64,000 nt of DNA from Saprospirales bacterium (GTDB lineage: Bacteria > Bacteroidota > Bacteroidia > Chitinophagales > Saprospiraceae): assembly GCA_016711045.1 (NCBI GenBank), contig JADJTT010000008.1, positions 372,001 to 436,000 on the forward strand. The letters are read 5' to 3'. Below are positions 22,277 through 30,388 of the stretch, piece by piece (positions within the stretch are counted from its first letter, which is position 1; each line of letters begins with the position of its first letter). Below the pieces are notes generated by a model, which saw nothing but the letters and a program-made list of their open reading frames with translations, ran no database searches and was not told where the DNA came from. Both the position numbers and the translations under genes were made by a program.

Positions 22277-24418
22277 ATGAGAAAGGTGTACATCACCCTC
22301 CTGCTGGTCTTGTGCCTGCTGGCAGGAGCGCAACAATCCCATGCACAAGAAGATTTAAAGGCTAATCCCCACAACCTGTCAGCCAAAGTGCTCTTTTTGG
22401 ACTATGCCACCCCCAATGGATTTAAACTCAGTACGATGCCCATTGGAAATGGGCTCGAGGTGGGGTATATCCGAAATTTTAACCCTTACCTCAACATCGC
22501 CTTTCCCGTAAAGGTCGGTCTGGCCAACGTGGAAGGCTTTGTCAACCGGCGTACCCTCATCAGCGTCGATGCGATCTTGCAGGGCCAGTACCAGAAGGAC
22601 ATCAACAGCTTTTTCGTGCCCTACATTTTCGGCGGCGGGAGCGTGGTTTTTGAGAATTTTGAAATGACCGGGCTGGAGTTTCCTGTAGGCCTGGGATTCA
22701 ACTTCCGCGTGGCGCCCAACACGAGACTGAACCTGCAAGGCGAATACCGCTATTCCCTCTCCGAAAACCGCAACAACATCCAATATGGCGCCGGACTAAT
22801 CTTCCGCCTCGTGCCCGGGGAGAAAAAAGAAGAACCTGCGCAGCTCCCTCCGCCTCCTCCCCTTAAACCGAAAGGCGATAGAGATGGCGATGGGGTGGTC
22901 GACGGACAAGACGAATGCCCCGATGATCCGGGACTGCCTGCATTGCTGGGTTGCCCCGATCGCGATGGCGATACGGTGGCCGACAAGATCGATAACTGCC
23001 CCGATGAAGCGGGTCCGCCCGCTACCCTGGGTTGTCCTGATCGCGATGGAGACAACATTGCTGACTCGGAGGACGAGTGCCCCGATGAGAAAGGCCTGAA
23101 GGAAAACAATGGCTGCCCCGAAAAAGCGCCTGTTATCGCCGATACCGATGGCGACGGACTGGATGATACCCTCGATGAATGCCCCAATGTAGCCGGTCCT
23201 ATCGAACTGCGTGGCTGCCCGGATGCGGACAACGACGGCGTAGCCGATAAAGACGACAAGTGCCCCAATGAATTCGGCCCCATCTCCCGCAACGGCTGTC
23301 CGGCGAAAGACTCCGATGGCGACGGTATCCTCGACGATAAAGACGAATGCCCCGACCAGGCTGGTCCCCTCGCTATGATGGGCTGCCCGGATACGGATAA
23401 GGACGGCATTCCCGATAATAAAGATAAGTGCCCCACCGAACCGGGCGCCAAAGAAGATAATGGATGCCCGAAAAAAGACACCGATAAGGACGGCGTATTG
23501 GATGAAAATGACGAATGTCCCAACCAGGCTGGCCCGGTAGCGCTCAAAGGCTGTCCGGACACGGATAAGGATGGTATTCCCGATAAAGACGACGCCTGCC
23601 CCAATGAGAAAGGCACGAAGGCGGATAACGGCTGCCCGAAGAAGGATACCGATAAAGACGGCGTGTTGGATGAAAACGACGAATGCCCCAACCAGGCTGG
23701 TCCGGTAGCGCTCAAAGGTTGCCCGGATAAGGACGGAGACGGCATTCCCGACAAAGACGACCAATGCCCCGACCAGAAGGGTACGGCGGCACTGAAAGGA
23801 TGCCCCAACCTCGATGCCGATGGCGACGGGATCAAAGATGATATCGATGAATGCCCCAACCAGGCCGGTACGTTCGCCGCCAAAGGTTGCCCGGATAAAG
23901 ACAACGACGGGGTAGCCGACAAAAATGACCCCTGTCCCGATAAACCGGGTCCCTACAACGGCTGTCCCGATACCGACGACGACGGCATCGAAGACTCCCG
24001 CGACGAATGCCCGGAAATCGCAGGGCCTATCTCTAACCTGGGTTGTCCCGAGGTAGAGAAAGAAGACCGCGAATACCTCGAATTCGCCATGCAAGCCGTC
24101 AATTTCCAGACAGGGAAAGCCCTCCTCCAGGCCGAGTCATACGCCGTACTCGACCAGGTAGCAGAGATCCTGGCAAAATATCCCTACTACAAGTGCCGGA
24201 TCATCGGCCATACCGACAATACAGGCACCGCTATTGCCAATCAGGCACTTTCGGAAGAACGTGCCAAATCTTGCTATGAATACCTGCTTTCCCGTGACCT
24301 GCCCGCCGAACGCATCAGCTTCCTCGGCAAAGGCTCCAGCGCTCCCATCGCTACCAATGCGACGGAGGAAGGACGGGAACTGAACCGACGCGTAGAGTTC
24401 GAACTCTATGCGAAGTGA
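22277..24418 (+). CDS. OmpA-family outer-membrane protein with thrombospondin type 3 repeats
   Basis: The protein of about 713 residues has a signal peptide (MRKVYITLLLVLCLLAG, cleavage near SHAQ). An N-terminal beta-barrel-like domain follows (about 25-190), then a proline linker. Next come about 13 calcium-binding thrombospondin type 3 repeats of the form DxDxDGxxDxxDxCP, interrupted by PGP/AGP loops (about 205-590). The C-terminal OmpA-like peptidoglycan-binding domain has INFQTGKA-type and IIGHTDNTGTAIANQALSEERA motifs. It should link the outer membrane to peptidoglycan and project a rigid calcium-dependent stalk. The translation start at 22,277 is set by the signal peptide and promoter. 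The DNA of the TSP3 region is internally repetitive because of the protein repeats. Confidence 0.92.
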   Translation: MRKVYITLLLVLCLLAGAQQSHAQEDLKANPHNLSAKVLFLDYATPNGFKLSTMPIGNGLEVGYIRNFNPYLNIAFPVKVGLANVEGFVNRRTLISVDAILQGQYQKDINSFFVPYIFGGGSVVFENFEMTGLEFPVGLGFNFRVAPNTRLNLQGEYRYSLSENRNNIQYGAGLIFRLVPGEKKEEPAQLPPPPPLKPKGDRDGDGVVDGQDECPDDPGLPALLGCPDRDGDTVADKIDNCPDEAGPPATLGCPDRDGDNIADSEDECPDEKGLKENNGCPEKAPVIADTDGDGLDDTLDECPNVAGPIELRGCPDADNDGVADKDDKCPNEFGPISRNGCPAKDSDGDGILDDKDECPDQAGPLAMMGCPDTDKDGIPDNKDKCPTEPGAKEDNGCPKKDTDKDGVLDENDECPNQAGPVALKGCPDTDKDGIPDKDDACPNEKGTKADNGCPKKDTDKDGVLDENDECPNQAGPVALKGCPDKDGDGIPDKDDQCPDQKGTAALKGCPNLDADGDGIKDDIDECPNQAGTFAAKGCPDKDNDGVADKNDPCPDKPGPYNGCPDTDDDGIEDSRDECPEIAGPISNLGCPEVEKEDREYLEFAMQAVNFQTGKALLQAESYAVLDQVAEILAKYPYYKCRIIGHTDNTGTAIANQALSEERAKSCYEYLLSRDLPAERISFLGKGSSAPIATNATEEGRELNRRVEFELYAK

Positions 24419-24422
24419 TAAT

Positions 24423-24492
24423 AATTTTCAGTTTTTAGTTTTCAATTTTCAGTTAAAGGGAACTGAAAATTGAAAACTAAAAACTGAAAATT
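24423..24492. terminator. Perfect 32-bp inverted heptamer array between convergent genes
   Basis: The arms 24,423-24,454 and 24,461-24,492 are exact complements with loop AAAGGG. The arms are built from TTTTCAGT, TTTTAGT and TTTCAAT units. The structure lies between the OmpA gene (+) and purE (-), and the TAA stop of purE (24,491-24,493) overlaps the right arm. It probably stops transcription in both directions. Confidence 0.8.
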
Positions 24493-25036
24493 ACTCCTTC
24501 TCAAAACGGGTTTTATCGCGGTCCACCAGGTATTTCTCGAAGCCTTGCTTTTCCAGTTTTTCGAATTTGCGGCGCACGCTATTTTCCAGTGATTGTTTGA
24601 ACGCTACTATTTTCTCCTGTACCGCCGGTTGCTGGCACCCGATGATCTGCGCAGCCAGGATACCGGCGTTTTGCCCGGCGTTGAGGGCCACCGTGGCCAC
24701 AGGCACGCCATTGGGCATTTGGAGAATGGAGAGGATGGAATCCCATCCGTCGATGCTATTTGAAGACTTGATCGGCACGCCGATGACGGGAAGGGGAGAG
24801 AGGGAGGCTACCATGCCCGGTAAGTGCGCCGCGCCGCCTGCCCCGGCAATGATCACCTTGATGCCCCGCTGGTGTGCCGTTTTGGCAAACTCGAACATGC
24901 GCTCGGGCGTGCGGTGCGCGGAGACGATCGTCAGCTCGAATCCGATATCCATGGATTGCAGCAGATCGGCCGCCTGCCGCATGATGGGGAGATCGGAATC
25001 CGATCCCATAATGATCGCTATTTCAATGGGTTTCAT
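24491..25036 (-). CDS. purE: N5-carboxyaminoimidazole ribonucleotide mutase
   Basis: This 181-residue class I PurE has IIMGSDSDLPIM, VSAHRTPERMFEFA and AGAGGAAHLPGMVAS, the substrate- and phosphate-binding motifs. It converts N5-CAIR to CAIR in de novo purine synthesis. The start codon overlaps the purK stop by 4 bp (ATGA), so translation is coupled. A basic/acidic C-terminal tail of about 20 residues extends beyond the usual ~165-residue core. Confidence 0.95.
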   Translation of the reverse strand: MKPIEIAIIMGSDSDLPIMRQAADLLQSMDIGFELTIVSAHRTPERMFEFAKTAHQRGIKVIIAGAGGAAHLPGMVASLSPLPVIGVPIKSSNSIDGWDSILSILQMPNGVPVATVALNAGQNAGILAAQIIGCQQPAVQEKIVAFKQSLENSVRRKFEKLEKQGFEKYLVDRDKTRFEKE

Positions 25037-26184
25037 GCAATGACCTTTAGTTTTTGTTGCACCAGTCGGGCCTTCTCTTTCGCCCCTTCCAGGTCGGGGT
25101 CTATGACCGTGACATGCCCCATTTTGCGGTAGGGTTTGGTGATGGCTTTTCCATAAATATGCGGAAATACGCCCTCGATGGCGATACAGTCTTCAAAGCC
25201 GGCATACTCCACGGGGCCCTCGTAGCCGGGTTCGCCCAACAGGTTCACCATCACCGAAGGCGCTTTAATGCGGGTGCTGCCGAGCGGCAAATTCAGGATG
25301 CCGCGCAGGTGCTGCTCAAACTGGGAGGTGTAACACCCCTCGATCGTCTGATGCCCGCTATTGTGCGGCCGCGGCGCCACTTCATTCACCAATACCTCCC
25401 CGTCGGGGGTGAGGAAAAGCTCTACCGCGAGCAAACCGCTGAGCTGAAAGGCTTCGATCGTAGCCCGCGCCAATTCCTCGGCCCGCTGCTCAATAGCCGG
25501 ATCGATCTGCGCCGGACAAAGCAGCCATTCCACCAAATTGGCCTCCGGGTTGAATACCATCTCCACCGCCGGAAAACTCTCCACCTGCCCGCCCGGATTG
25601 CGCGCCGCGATGACGGCCAGCTCTTTGTCGATATCCACCAGATCTTCGACTACACTTGGCCCGGGCAACAGCTTCTCCAGGTCGGCCTGTGTGCGGATCA
25701 CGGCCACTCCGCGTCCGTCGTAGCCACCCTTGCGGGCTTTCTGTACAAAAGGCAACCTTAGCTCCCCGTCTTGCACCGCCTGCCGGATAGCCTCGCCACT
25801 GCCCCAAAGCGTAAAGGCCGAAGTAGGCAGCCCGTGGTCCCTGAAAAATTCCTTCTGCAAGCCTTTATCCTGAATGATCGCCAGCGCCTCCGGCCGCGGA
25901 TGGATGGTTATTCCTTCCTCCTGCAACTTGAACAACGCCTCGCTATTCACGCTCTCGATCTCGATGGTCAGCACGTCTACCTGCCGCCCAAATTCCAGCA
26001 CATCCTGGTATTCCCGGAAATTGCCTTCTACGAAATTTGTACAAACATTGCCCGCCGGAAAGTCCCGGCTTTCATCCAGAATCCACAACGCCAGATCCCA
26101 GCGACTCGCCGCCTGTGCCAGCATCTTGCCCAGCTGTCCGCCCCCGAGCACGCCTAGTTTAAAATTGGAGCTTAGTAAACGCAT
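25033..26184 (-). CDS. purK: N5-carboxyaminoimidazole ribonucleotide synthase
   Basis: This 383-residue ATP-grasp enzyme starts with LGVLGGGQLGKMLAQAA. It has the FVQKARKGGYDGRGV loop and the metal/ATP site VNEVAPRPHNSGHQTIE. It carboxylates AIR to N5-CAIR with ATP and bicarbonate and feeds PurE, whose gene overlaps its 3' end. The upstream region carries an array of 9-bp repeats starting 8 bp before the start codon, which would be in the leader or promoter. Confidence 0.95.
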   Translation of the reverse strand: MRLLSSNFKLGVLGGGQLGKMLAQAASRWDLALWILDESRDFPAGNVCTNFVEGNFREYQDVLEFGRQVDVLTIEIESVNSEALFKLQEEGITIHPRPEALAIIQDKGLQKEFFRDHGLPTSAFTLWGSGEAIRQAVQDGELRLPFVQKARKGGYDGRGVAVIRTQADLEKLLPGPSVVEDLVDIDKELAVIAARNPGGQVESFPAVEMVFNPEANLVEWLLCPAQIDPAIEQRAEELARATIEAFQLSGLLAVELFLTPDGEVLVNEVAPRPHNSGHQTIEGCYTSQFEQHLRGILNLPLGSTRIKAPSVMVNLLGEPGYEGPVEYAGFEDCIAIEGVFPHIYGKAITKPYRKMGHVTVIDPDLEGAKEKARLVQQKLKVIA

Positions 26185-26191
26185 GGTGAGG

Positions 26192-26340
26192 GTTTATGAA
26201 AGGTTTATGAGGTTTATGAAGTTTATGAAGTTTATGAAGTTTATGAGGTTTATGAGGTTTATGAAATAAACAGGCGAAGCCGATAAACCTTATAAACCTT
26301 ATAAACAGGCGAAGCCTATGAACCCCCATAAACTCTTTAA
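26192..26340. repeat. Nonamer array (GTTTATGAR) in the purK-pyrC divergent region
   Basis: Eight direct copies of GTTTATGAA/G (one with two extra bases) occupy 26,192-26,265. The inverse form, ATAAACCTT, occurs at about 26,283-26,306, and ATAAACAGGCGAAGCC occurs twice (26,266 and 26,301). The two halves can pair. The array lies between divergent purK and the dihydroorotase gene. Confidence 0.85.
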
Positions 26341-26413
26341 TTCTCAAATGTAATTATTCTCTCTCTAACAAAGAATTCGTACCTTTCCTAATGTGCAAAA
26401 GACTCATAATGCT

Positions 26414-27754
26414 ATGCAAACCATTCTAATAAAAAACGCCCGGATCGTAAACCGGGGGCATATAACCGAAGGGGATATTTTGGTGAAAAACGGGCGGATC
26501 GAGCGCATCGCCGGCACGATAGACACGCCGGCGGATGTGACGCTCGACGCCACCGGCAAGTATGTGCTGCCCGGTATCATCGACGATCAGGTGCACTTTC
26601 GGGAACCGGGACTGACCCACAAAGCCGATATTTTCTCCGAAGCGAGAGCGGCAGTGGCAGGAGGGGTGACCTCCTTTATGGAAATGCCCAATACCAAGCC
26701 ACCGGCTACCACCCAGGATCTTCTGGCCGATAAATACGCCATCGCCGCACAGACCTCTCTGGCCAACTATTCCTTCTACATGGGCGCCGGCAACGACAAC
26801 CTGGAAGAAGTGCTCCGCACCGATGCGGAAAATGTATGCGGGGTGAAAGTGTTCATGGGCTCCAGTACCGGCAATATGCTGGTCGACAACCCGAATACCC
26901 TGGAAGCGCTGTTTTCCCGTTGCCCCATGCTCATCGCTACACACTGCGAGGACGAACCCACTGTGAAGGGCAACGAGGCCGCCTACCGCGCGAAATACGG
27001 CGAAGACGTACCCATGCACCTCCATCCCGAAATTCGCAGCGTAGAGGCTTGCCTGAAGTCCTCGACGCTGGCGGTCGACCTGGCCAAAAAGCACGGCACC
27101 CGGCTGCACATCCTGCACCTTTCCACGAAAGACGAATTAGACCTGTTTCGAAACGATATTCCGCTGGCGCAAAAGAAGATCACGGCGGAGGTTTGTGTGC
27201 ACCACCTCTATTTCAACGCAGGCCATTACGACGACCTGGGGAGCCTGATCAAGTGCAACCCGGCGGTGAAAGGGGAAGCACACCAAAAAGCCTTGTTTCC
27301 CGCCCTGCTCGACGATCGCCTCGACGTCATCGCTACCGACCATGCCCCGCACACGTGGGACGAGAAGCGCCACACCTACTTCCAGGCGCCTTCGGGCATA
27401 CCGCTGGTACAGCACTCGCTCAATGTGATGCTGGAATTTTACCATCGCGGGCAGATCAGCCTGGAGCGGATCGTGGAGAAAATGTGCCATGCCCCCGCCA
27501 TCGCCTTTCAGGTGCGCGAGCGCGGCTACATCGACGAAGGCTATTGGGCCGACCTGCTCCTCGTAGATGTCGACAAGACCTGGTCGGTGACACCTGCGTC
27601 CATTTTATACAAATGCGGTTGGTCGCCTTTTATGGGACATACCTTCACCGGTAGGGTAGAGAGCACCCTGGTGAGCGGCCACCTGGCCTGGCATGAAGAT
27701 AAACTGGACGAATCCCGAATGGGCCATCGTCTCGCATTCGACCGAAAGGCCTGA
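26414..27754 (+). CDS. pyrC: Dihydroorotase (class I)
   Basis: This 446-residue amidohydrolase has the metal-site segment DDQVHFREPGLTHKAD. Its first His of the usual HxH is Gln (Q59), a variant I recall from Bacteroidota PyrC. The carboxylated lysine lies in GVKVFMGSSTG, and the loop HLSTKDELDLF and the catalytic ATDHAPHTWDEK also fit. It closes carbamoyl aspartate to dihydroorotate in pyrimidine synthesis. The ATG at 26,414 directly precedes the conserved QTILIKNARIV; the longer frame from 26,393 has no support. An allantoinase assignment is less likely given the purine/pyrimidine gene context. The stop codon abuts that of the convergent next gene. Confidence 0.88.
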   Translation: MQTILIKNARIVNRGHITEGDILVKNGRIERIAGTIDTPADVTLDATGKYVLPGIIDDQVHFREPGLTHKADIFSEARAAVAGGVTSFMEMPNTKPPATTQDLLADKYAIAAQTSLANYSFYMGAGNDNLEEVLRTDAENVCGVKVFMGSSTGNMLVDNPNTLEALFSRCPMLIATHCEDEPTVKGNEAAYRAKYGEDVPMHLHPEIRSVEACLKSSTLAVDLAKKHGTRLHILHLSTKDELDLFRNDIPLAQKKITAEVCVHHLYFNAGHYDDLGSLIKCNPAVKGEAHQKALFPALLDDRLDVIATDHAPHTWDEKRHTYFQAPSGIPLVQHSLNVMLEFYHRGQISLERIVEKMCHAPAIAFQVRERGYIDEGYWADLLLVDVDKTWSVTPASILYKCGWSPFMGHTFTGRVESTLVSGHLAWHEDKLDESRMGHRLAFDRKA

Positions 27755-28216
27755 TCACATACCCGTGGCAACGCCGAAGATCATCGCCCCAATGATGATA
27801 AGGATATAGAGCCCGATGATGGAAATGGCCATGATGCCCATAAACTTAAAGGAAGATTTCAGGTATCCCAGGCTCTCCGTCAATTGATTAGTATCCATAC
27901 GTGCCAACGCAACCTTGGCCTTGGTGGCAAAACGATACAGATACAGGGACGGGAATATATACACTGCCCCAATGATCAAATAGAAAAAGCCGAAGACCGC
28001 CGGCGGAAACGGCATTACGCCACCTAAGCCCAAGGCACTTCCTGCGGCCATCATCAGGAGGCCAACGAGAAACAAAAAGCCTGTGCCCACAAAGCCCAGG
28101 ATCGCCAAAAACTGCGCCCAACGGCTCGTTTCGTGGAGGAAACCACTGGCTTCATTCGAGAGTTCCAAACCGCCGCCGGTTTCAAAATCGTTGTCGAGAA
28201 TAGGATTGTTTTCCAT
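27755..28216 (-). CDS. DUF5362-like membrane protein
   Basis: This protein of about 153 residues has an acidic soluble N-terminus (about 1-35) and three or four membrane segments (about 38-62, 70-92 and 128-150) with a charged loop ATKAKVALARMDTNQLTESLGYLKSSFKFMG. That loop and layout fit the DUF5362 family of Bacteroidota membrane proteins; the function is unknown. The open frame runs 33 codons further upstream, but the ATG at 28,216 is followed by a normal sequence while the extension is low-complexity. Its stop codon directly adjoins that of pyrC. Confidence 0.7.
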   Translation of the reverse strand: MENNPILDNDFETGGGLELSNEASGFLHETSRWAQFLAILGFVGTGFLFLVGLLMMAAGSALGLGGVMPFPPAVFGFFYLIIGAVYIFPSLYLYRFATKAKVALARMDTNQLTESLGYLKSSFKFMGIMAISIIGLYILIIIGAMIFGVATGM

Positions 28217-28296
28217 AAATGATTGTTTTTGTTGGGGCGTAGGGTGAAGGTTCACCCTTCCCCCTCCCCCCGTCCGTCCCCAAAAATATATAAACT

Positions 28297-28848
28297 TTGG
28301 AAAAAAAAACGTCAATTTACTTCATCGCCCTAATCCCTCCAGACCCCATCGCCCTGGAGGTAAAAGCCTTCAAGGAACTGGCTGCCGCCCGTTTCCACAC
28401 CAAGCGTGCCCTTAATTCCCCGGCGCACATCACGCTGCAGCCGCCCTTCTCCATGCCCGAAGATCGCCTCGGCGAACTCACCGCCCTCCTGCGCGATTTT
28501 GTGCAAACTGCCACCCCTTTCTCCCAGGAGCTCCGCGATTTCGACTGCTTCAAACCCCGCGTCATCTTCGTCGATATCGTCCTGAACGACGCCCTCCTCG
28601 ACCTGGCCGCCCGGCTTAAAAGCCGCCTCACCCCCCTCCTCGGCGAAGCCGCGATCGACACCCGTCCCTACCATCCCCACATGACCGTGGCGTTCAAAGA
28701 CCTCACTCCTCAGTGGTTTTACCGCGCCTGGGAGCATTTTTCCACCCAGTCCTACCACCGCACCTTCGACGCCGACGCCCTCTTCCTCCTCCAACACAAC
28801 GGCCGGGAGTGGAAAGTAATGAATCGTTTCGGATTTGAACAAAATTGA
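28297..28848 (+). CDS. 2H phosphoesterase (2'-5' RNA ligase/LigT family)
   Basis: This protein of about 183 residues has two HxT motifs, H44-I-T46 (SPAHITLQPPF) and H128-M-T130 (YHPHMTVAF). These are the paired catalytic histidines of the 2H superfamily. Members open 2',3'-cyclic phosphates or join RNA ends; the physiological substrate is uncertain. No ATG precedes the conserved core. The listed TTG start (28,297) overlaps a TATAAACTTTG stretch that resembles a -7 promoter element, so the true start could be a few codons later. The gene is followed by a short TTTTCAGT/ACTGAAAATT array before the next gene. Confidence 0.8.
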   Translation: MEKKTSIYFIALIPPDPIALEVKAFKELAAARFHTKRALNSPAHITLQPPFSMPEDRLGELTALLRDFVQTATPFSQELRDFDCFKPRVIFVDIVLNDALLDLAARLKSRLTPLLGEAAIDTRPYHPHMTVAFKDLTPQWFYRAWEHFSTQSYHRTFDADALFLLQHNGREWKVMNRFGFEQN

Positions 28849-28931
28849 GTTTTTAAGTTTATAACCATGCGTTTTGAAAAAAACGCATACCCAACTGAAA
28901 ATTAAAAACTGAAAATTAAGAACTAAACACC

Positions 28932-29606
28932 ATGCGCCTCCTCTTCCTCCTCCTTGCCTTCCTCCCCGCCTGCCAGCCCGAAGCACAGCCAGTACCCACC
29001 CCGGACCCTGTCCGCTACCTCGCCCTGGGCGATTCGTACACCATTGGCCAAAGCGTGCCCGAAGGCGAGCGTTTTCCCGTACAATTCGTCGAAAAATTGA
29101 AAAGCAATGGGGTAGTGGTCGACACCCTCCGCATCCTGGCCGTGACCGGCTGGACGACAGGCAACCTGAAGTCGGGGATGGAAACCGCCAAATTAGACAG
29201 CAATTACAACCTGGTTTCCCTGCTCATCGGCGTCAACAATCAATTTCAGGGCAGGCCCATTGGCGAGTACGAGCAACACTTCAACGACCTCCTCGACTCC
29301 GCCATCGTGCACGGCAGCGGCGATCCCGATAATGTGTTCGTCCTCTCCATTCCCGACTATGCCTACACCCCCTTCGGGCAGGGGCGTCCCAACCCCGCGC
29401 AGATCAGCGCCGAGCTCGATGCGTTCAACGCCCTCAACAGATCCCTCACCGAAGCCCGCGGCATCCGGTACTACGACATCACGCCCATCTCCCGGCTCGG
29501 CCTCGAGCAGCCCGAGCTCGTCGCCACCGACAACCTGCACCCTTCGGGCGAGCAGTACCGGCGCTGGGTAGACGTGTTTTATGAAGAAGTGAAAAAAGGC
29601 CTGTAG
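28932..29606 (+). CDS. SGNH/GDSL-family hydrolase lipoprotein
   Basis: This 224-residue protein has a short lipoprotein signal (MRLLFLLLAFLPAC, C14). The catalytic block is YLALGDSYTIGQSVP (Ser35). The oxyanion Asn lies in LLIGVNNQFQGR, and the C-terminal DNLHPSGEQY carries the Asp-His pair. It should be an esterase or lipase-like enzyme on the periplasmic side of a membrane; the substrate is unknown. The ACTGAAAATT repeat stretch at 28,887-28,927 ends directly before the start codon region, so its leader is repeat-derived. Confidence 0.85.
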   Translation: MRLLFLLLAFLPACQPEAQPVPTPDPVRYLALGDSYTIGQSVPEGERFPVQFVEKLKSNGVVVDTLRILAVTGWTTGNLKSGMETAKLDSNYNLVSLLIGVNNQFQGRPIGEYEQHFNDLLDSAIVHGSGDPDNVFVLSIPDYAYTPFGQGRPNPAQISAELDAFNALNRSLTEARGIRYYDITPISRLGLEQPELVATDNLHPSGEQYRRWVDVFYEEVKKGL

Positions 29607-29615
29607 CCAAAGGGA

Positions 29616-29963
29616 TTAGCGGAGCAAGCCCACCAGCCATACGCCCGTGAGCGCGACCCCTGCCAGGAACAGGTACATCACCAGGATTTCCTCCCAGGGG
29701 TACTGTGCTTTCCCAAAAAGGAGGCGGAGCGGCCCTTCCAGCACCCACTTCAGTCCGTCGAATGAACGGGCCGTAATCCAGGGCCTTCTATGGCTTTTTT
29801 CCTCAGGATGTTGGAGGTCGTGCGCCACCAATTGAAATTGGCGAGCCTTGCGTCTCAGCGCGATCACTTCTCCTCCGACGACCGCAATAGCCACCAGGCA
29901 GACAGTAATCAGGATCTGAGTGAGAAGAGGCAGGGCAGCGAGGTAGGAGAGGAGTCCGGTCAT
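29616..29963 (-). CDS. Small two-pass membrane protein of unknown function
   Basis: This 115-residue protein has membrane segments at about 5-32 and 92-113, and a basic cytosolic-type middle (ALRRKARQFQLVAHDLQHPEEKSHRRPW). I do not recognise a family. It is convergent with the SGNH gene (9-bp gap) and its upstream side faces the 425-bp gap with MITE-like repeats. Codon use resembles its neighbours, so I take it as a real gene with moderate confidence. Confidence 0.55.
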   Translation of the reverse strand: MTGLLSYLAALPLLTQILITVCLVAIAVVGGEVIALRRKARQFQLVAHDLQHPEEKSHRRPWITARSFDGLKWVLEGPLRLLFGKAQYPWEEILVMYLFLAGVALTGVWLVGLLR

Positions 29964-30115
29964 GGCAAAATGTATTTTGGTTATACAGGCTGTGTTACCG
30001 CAAAAGGGATTTTAAAGAAAACAAGATGGGGGGAGGGAAGGTTTTTTGGGATATCTATAGAATAGAAGCATTCCGGGGGACACTGCAGGCCTGGGGGGGC
30101 CTTCTTTTTTTTCAA

Positions 30116-30338
30116 CCCCGAGGAGGTTAGCGGATTGTCTTTCCTCCCCCTAGCCCCCTCGAAAGGGGGAACCGAGCGTGCGTTGCTCAGGGATAGGTTA
30201 ATTTATCCGAACATTCAGCACCGCACGAGGTTGTGTTAATGCAGAAACAAGGAGCTCCCCCCAATCCCCCTCCCCGAGGGGTGGCCGCAGGCCGGGGGAG
30301 GAAAACCCCCCAGCTACCCCGAGGAGGTCTGCGAATTG
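30116..30338. repeat. MITE-like GC-rich segment in a 425-bp gap (29,964-30,388)
   Basis: An 11-bp inverted repeat, TTTCCTCCCCC at 30,140-30,150 and GGGGGAGGAAA at 30,294-30,304, encloses ~165 bp with no open frame. Outside it, a 22-bp direct repeat occurs at 30,116-30,137 and 30,317-30,338 (both begin CCCCGAGGAGGT and match at 19 of 22 positions). Inside is a CCCCCTCGAAAGGGGG hairpin. This looks like a small non-autonomous element. The rest of the gap holds only TACCTTTA (30,352-30,359), a possible -7 element for the next gene. Confidence 0.5.
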
Positions 30339-30388
30339 CCCTTTTTTCCCCTACCTTTAACTAAAACTTTCAAAACCCATTTACCACC

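Noticed and set aside
22880..24060. Tandem DNA repeats within the OmpA gene as a separate repeat element
   Set aside because: The repetition follows the amino-acid pattern of thrombospondin type 3 repeats and keeps the codon frame, so the protein structure explains it.
22796..24094. Long antisense open frames (about 390 and 430 codons) opposite the OmpA/TSP3 gene
   Set aside because: They are low-complexity shadows of the Asp/Cys-rich repeat coding strand with no signal or family match.
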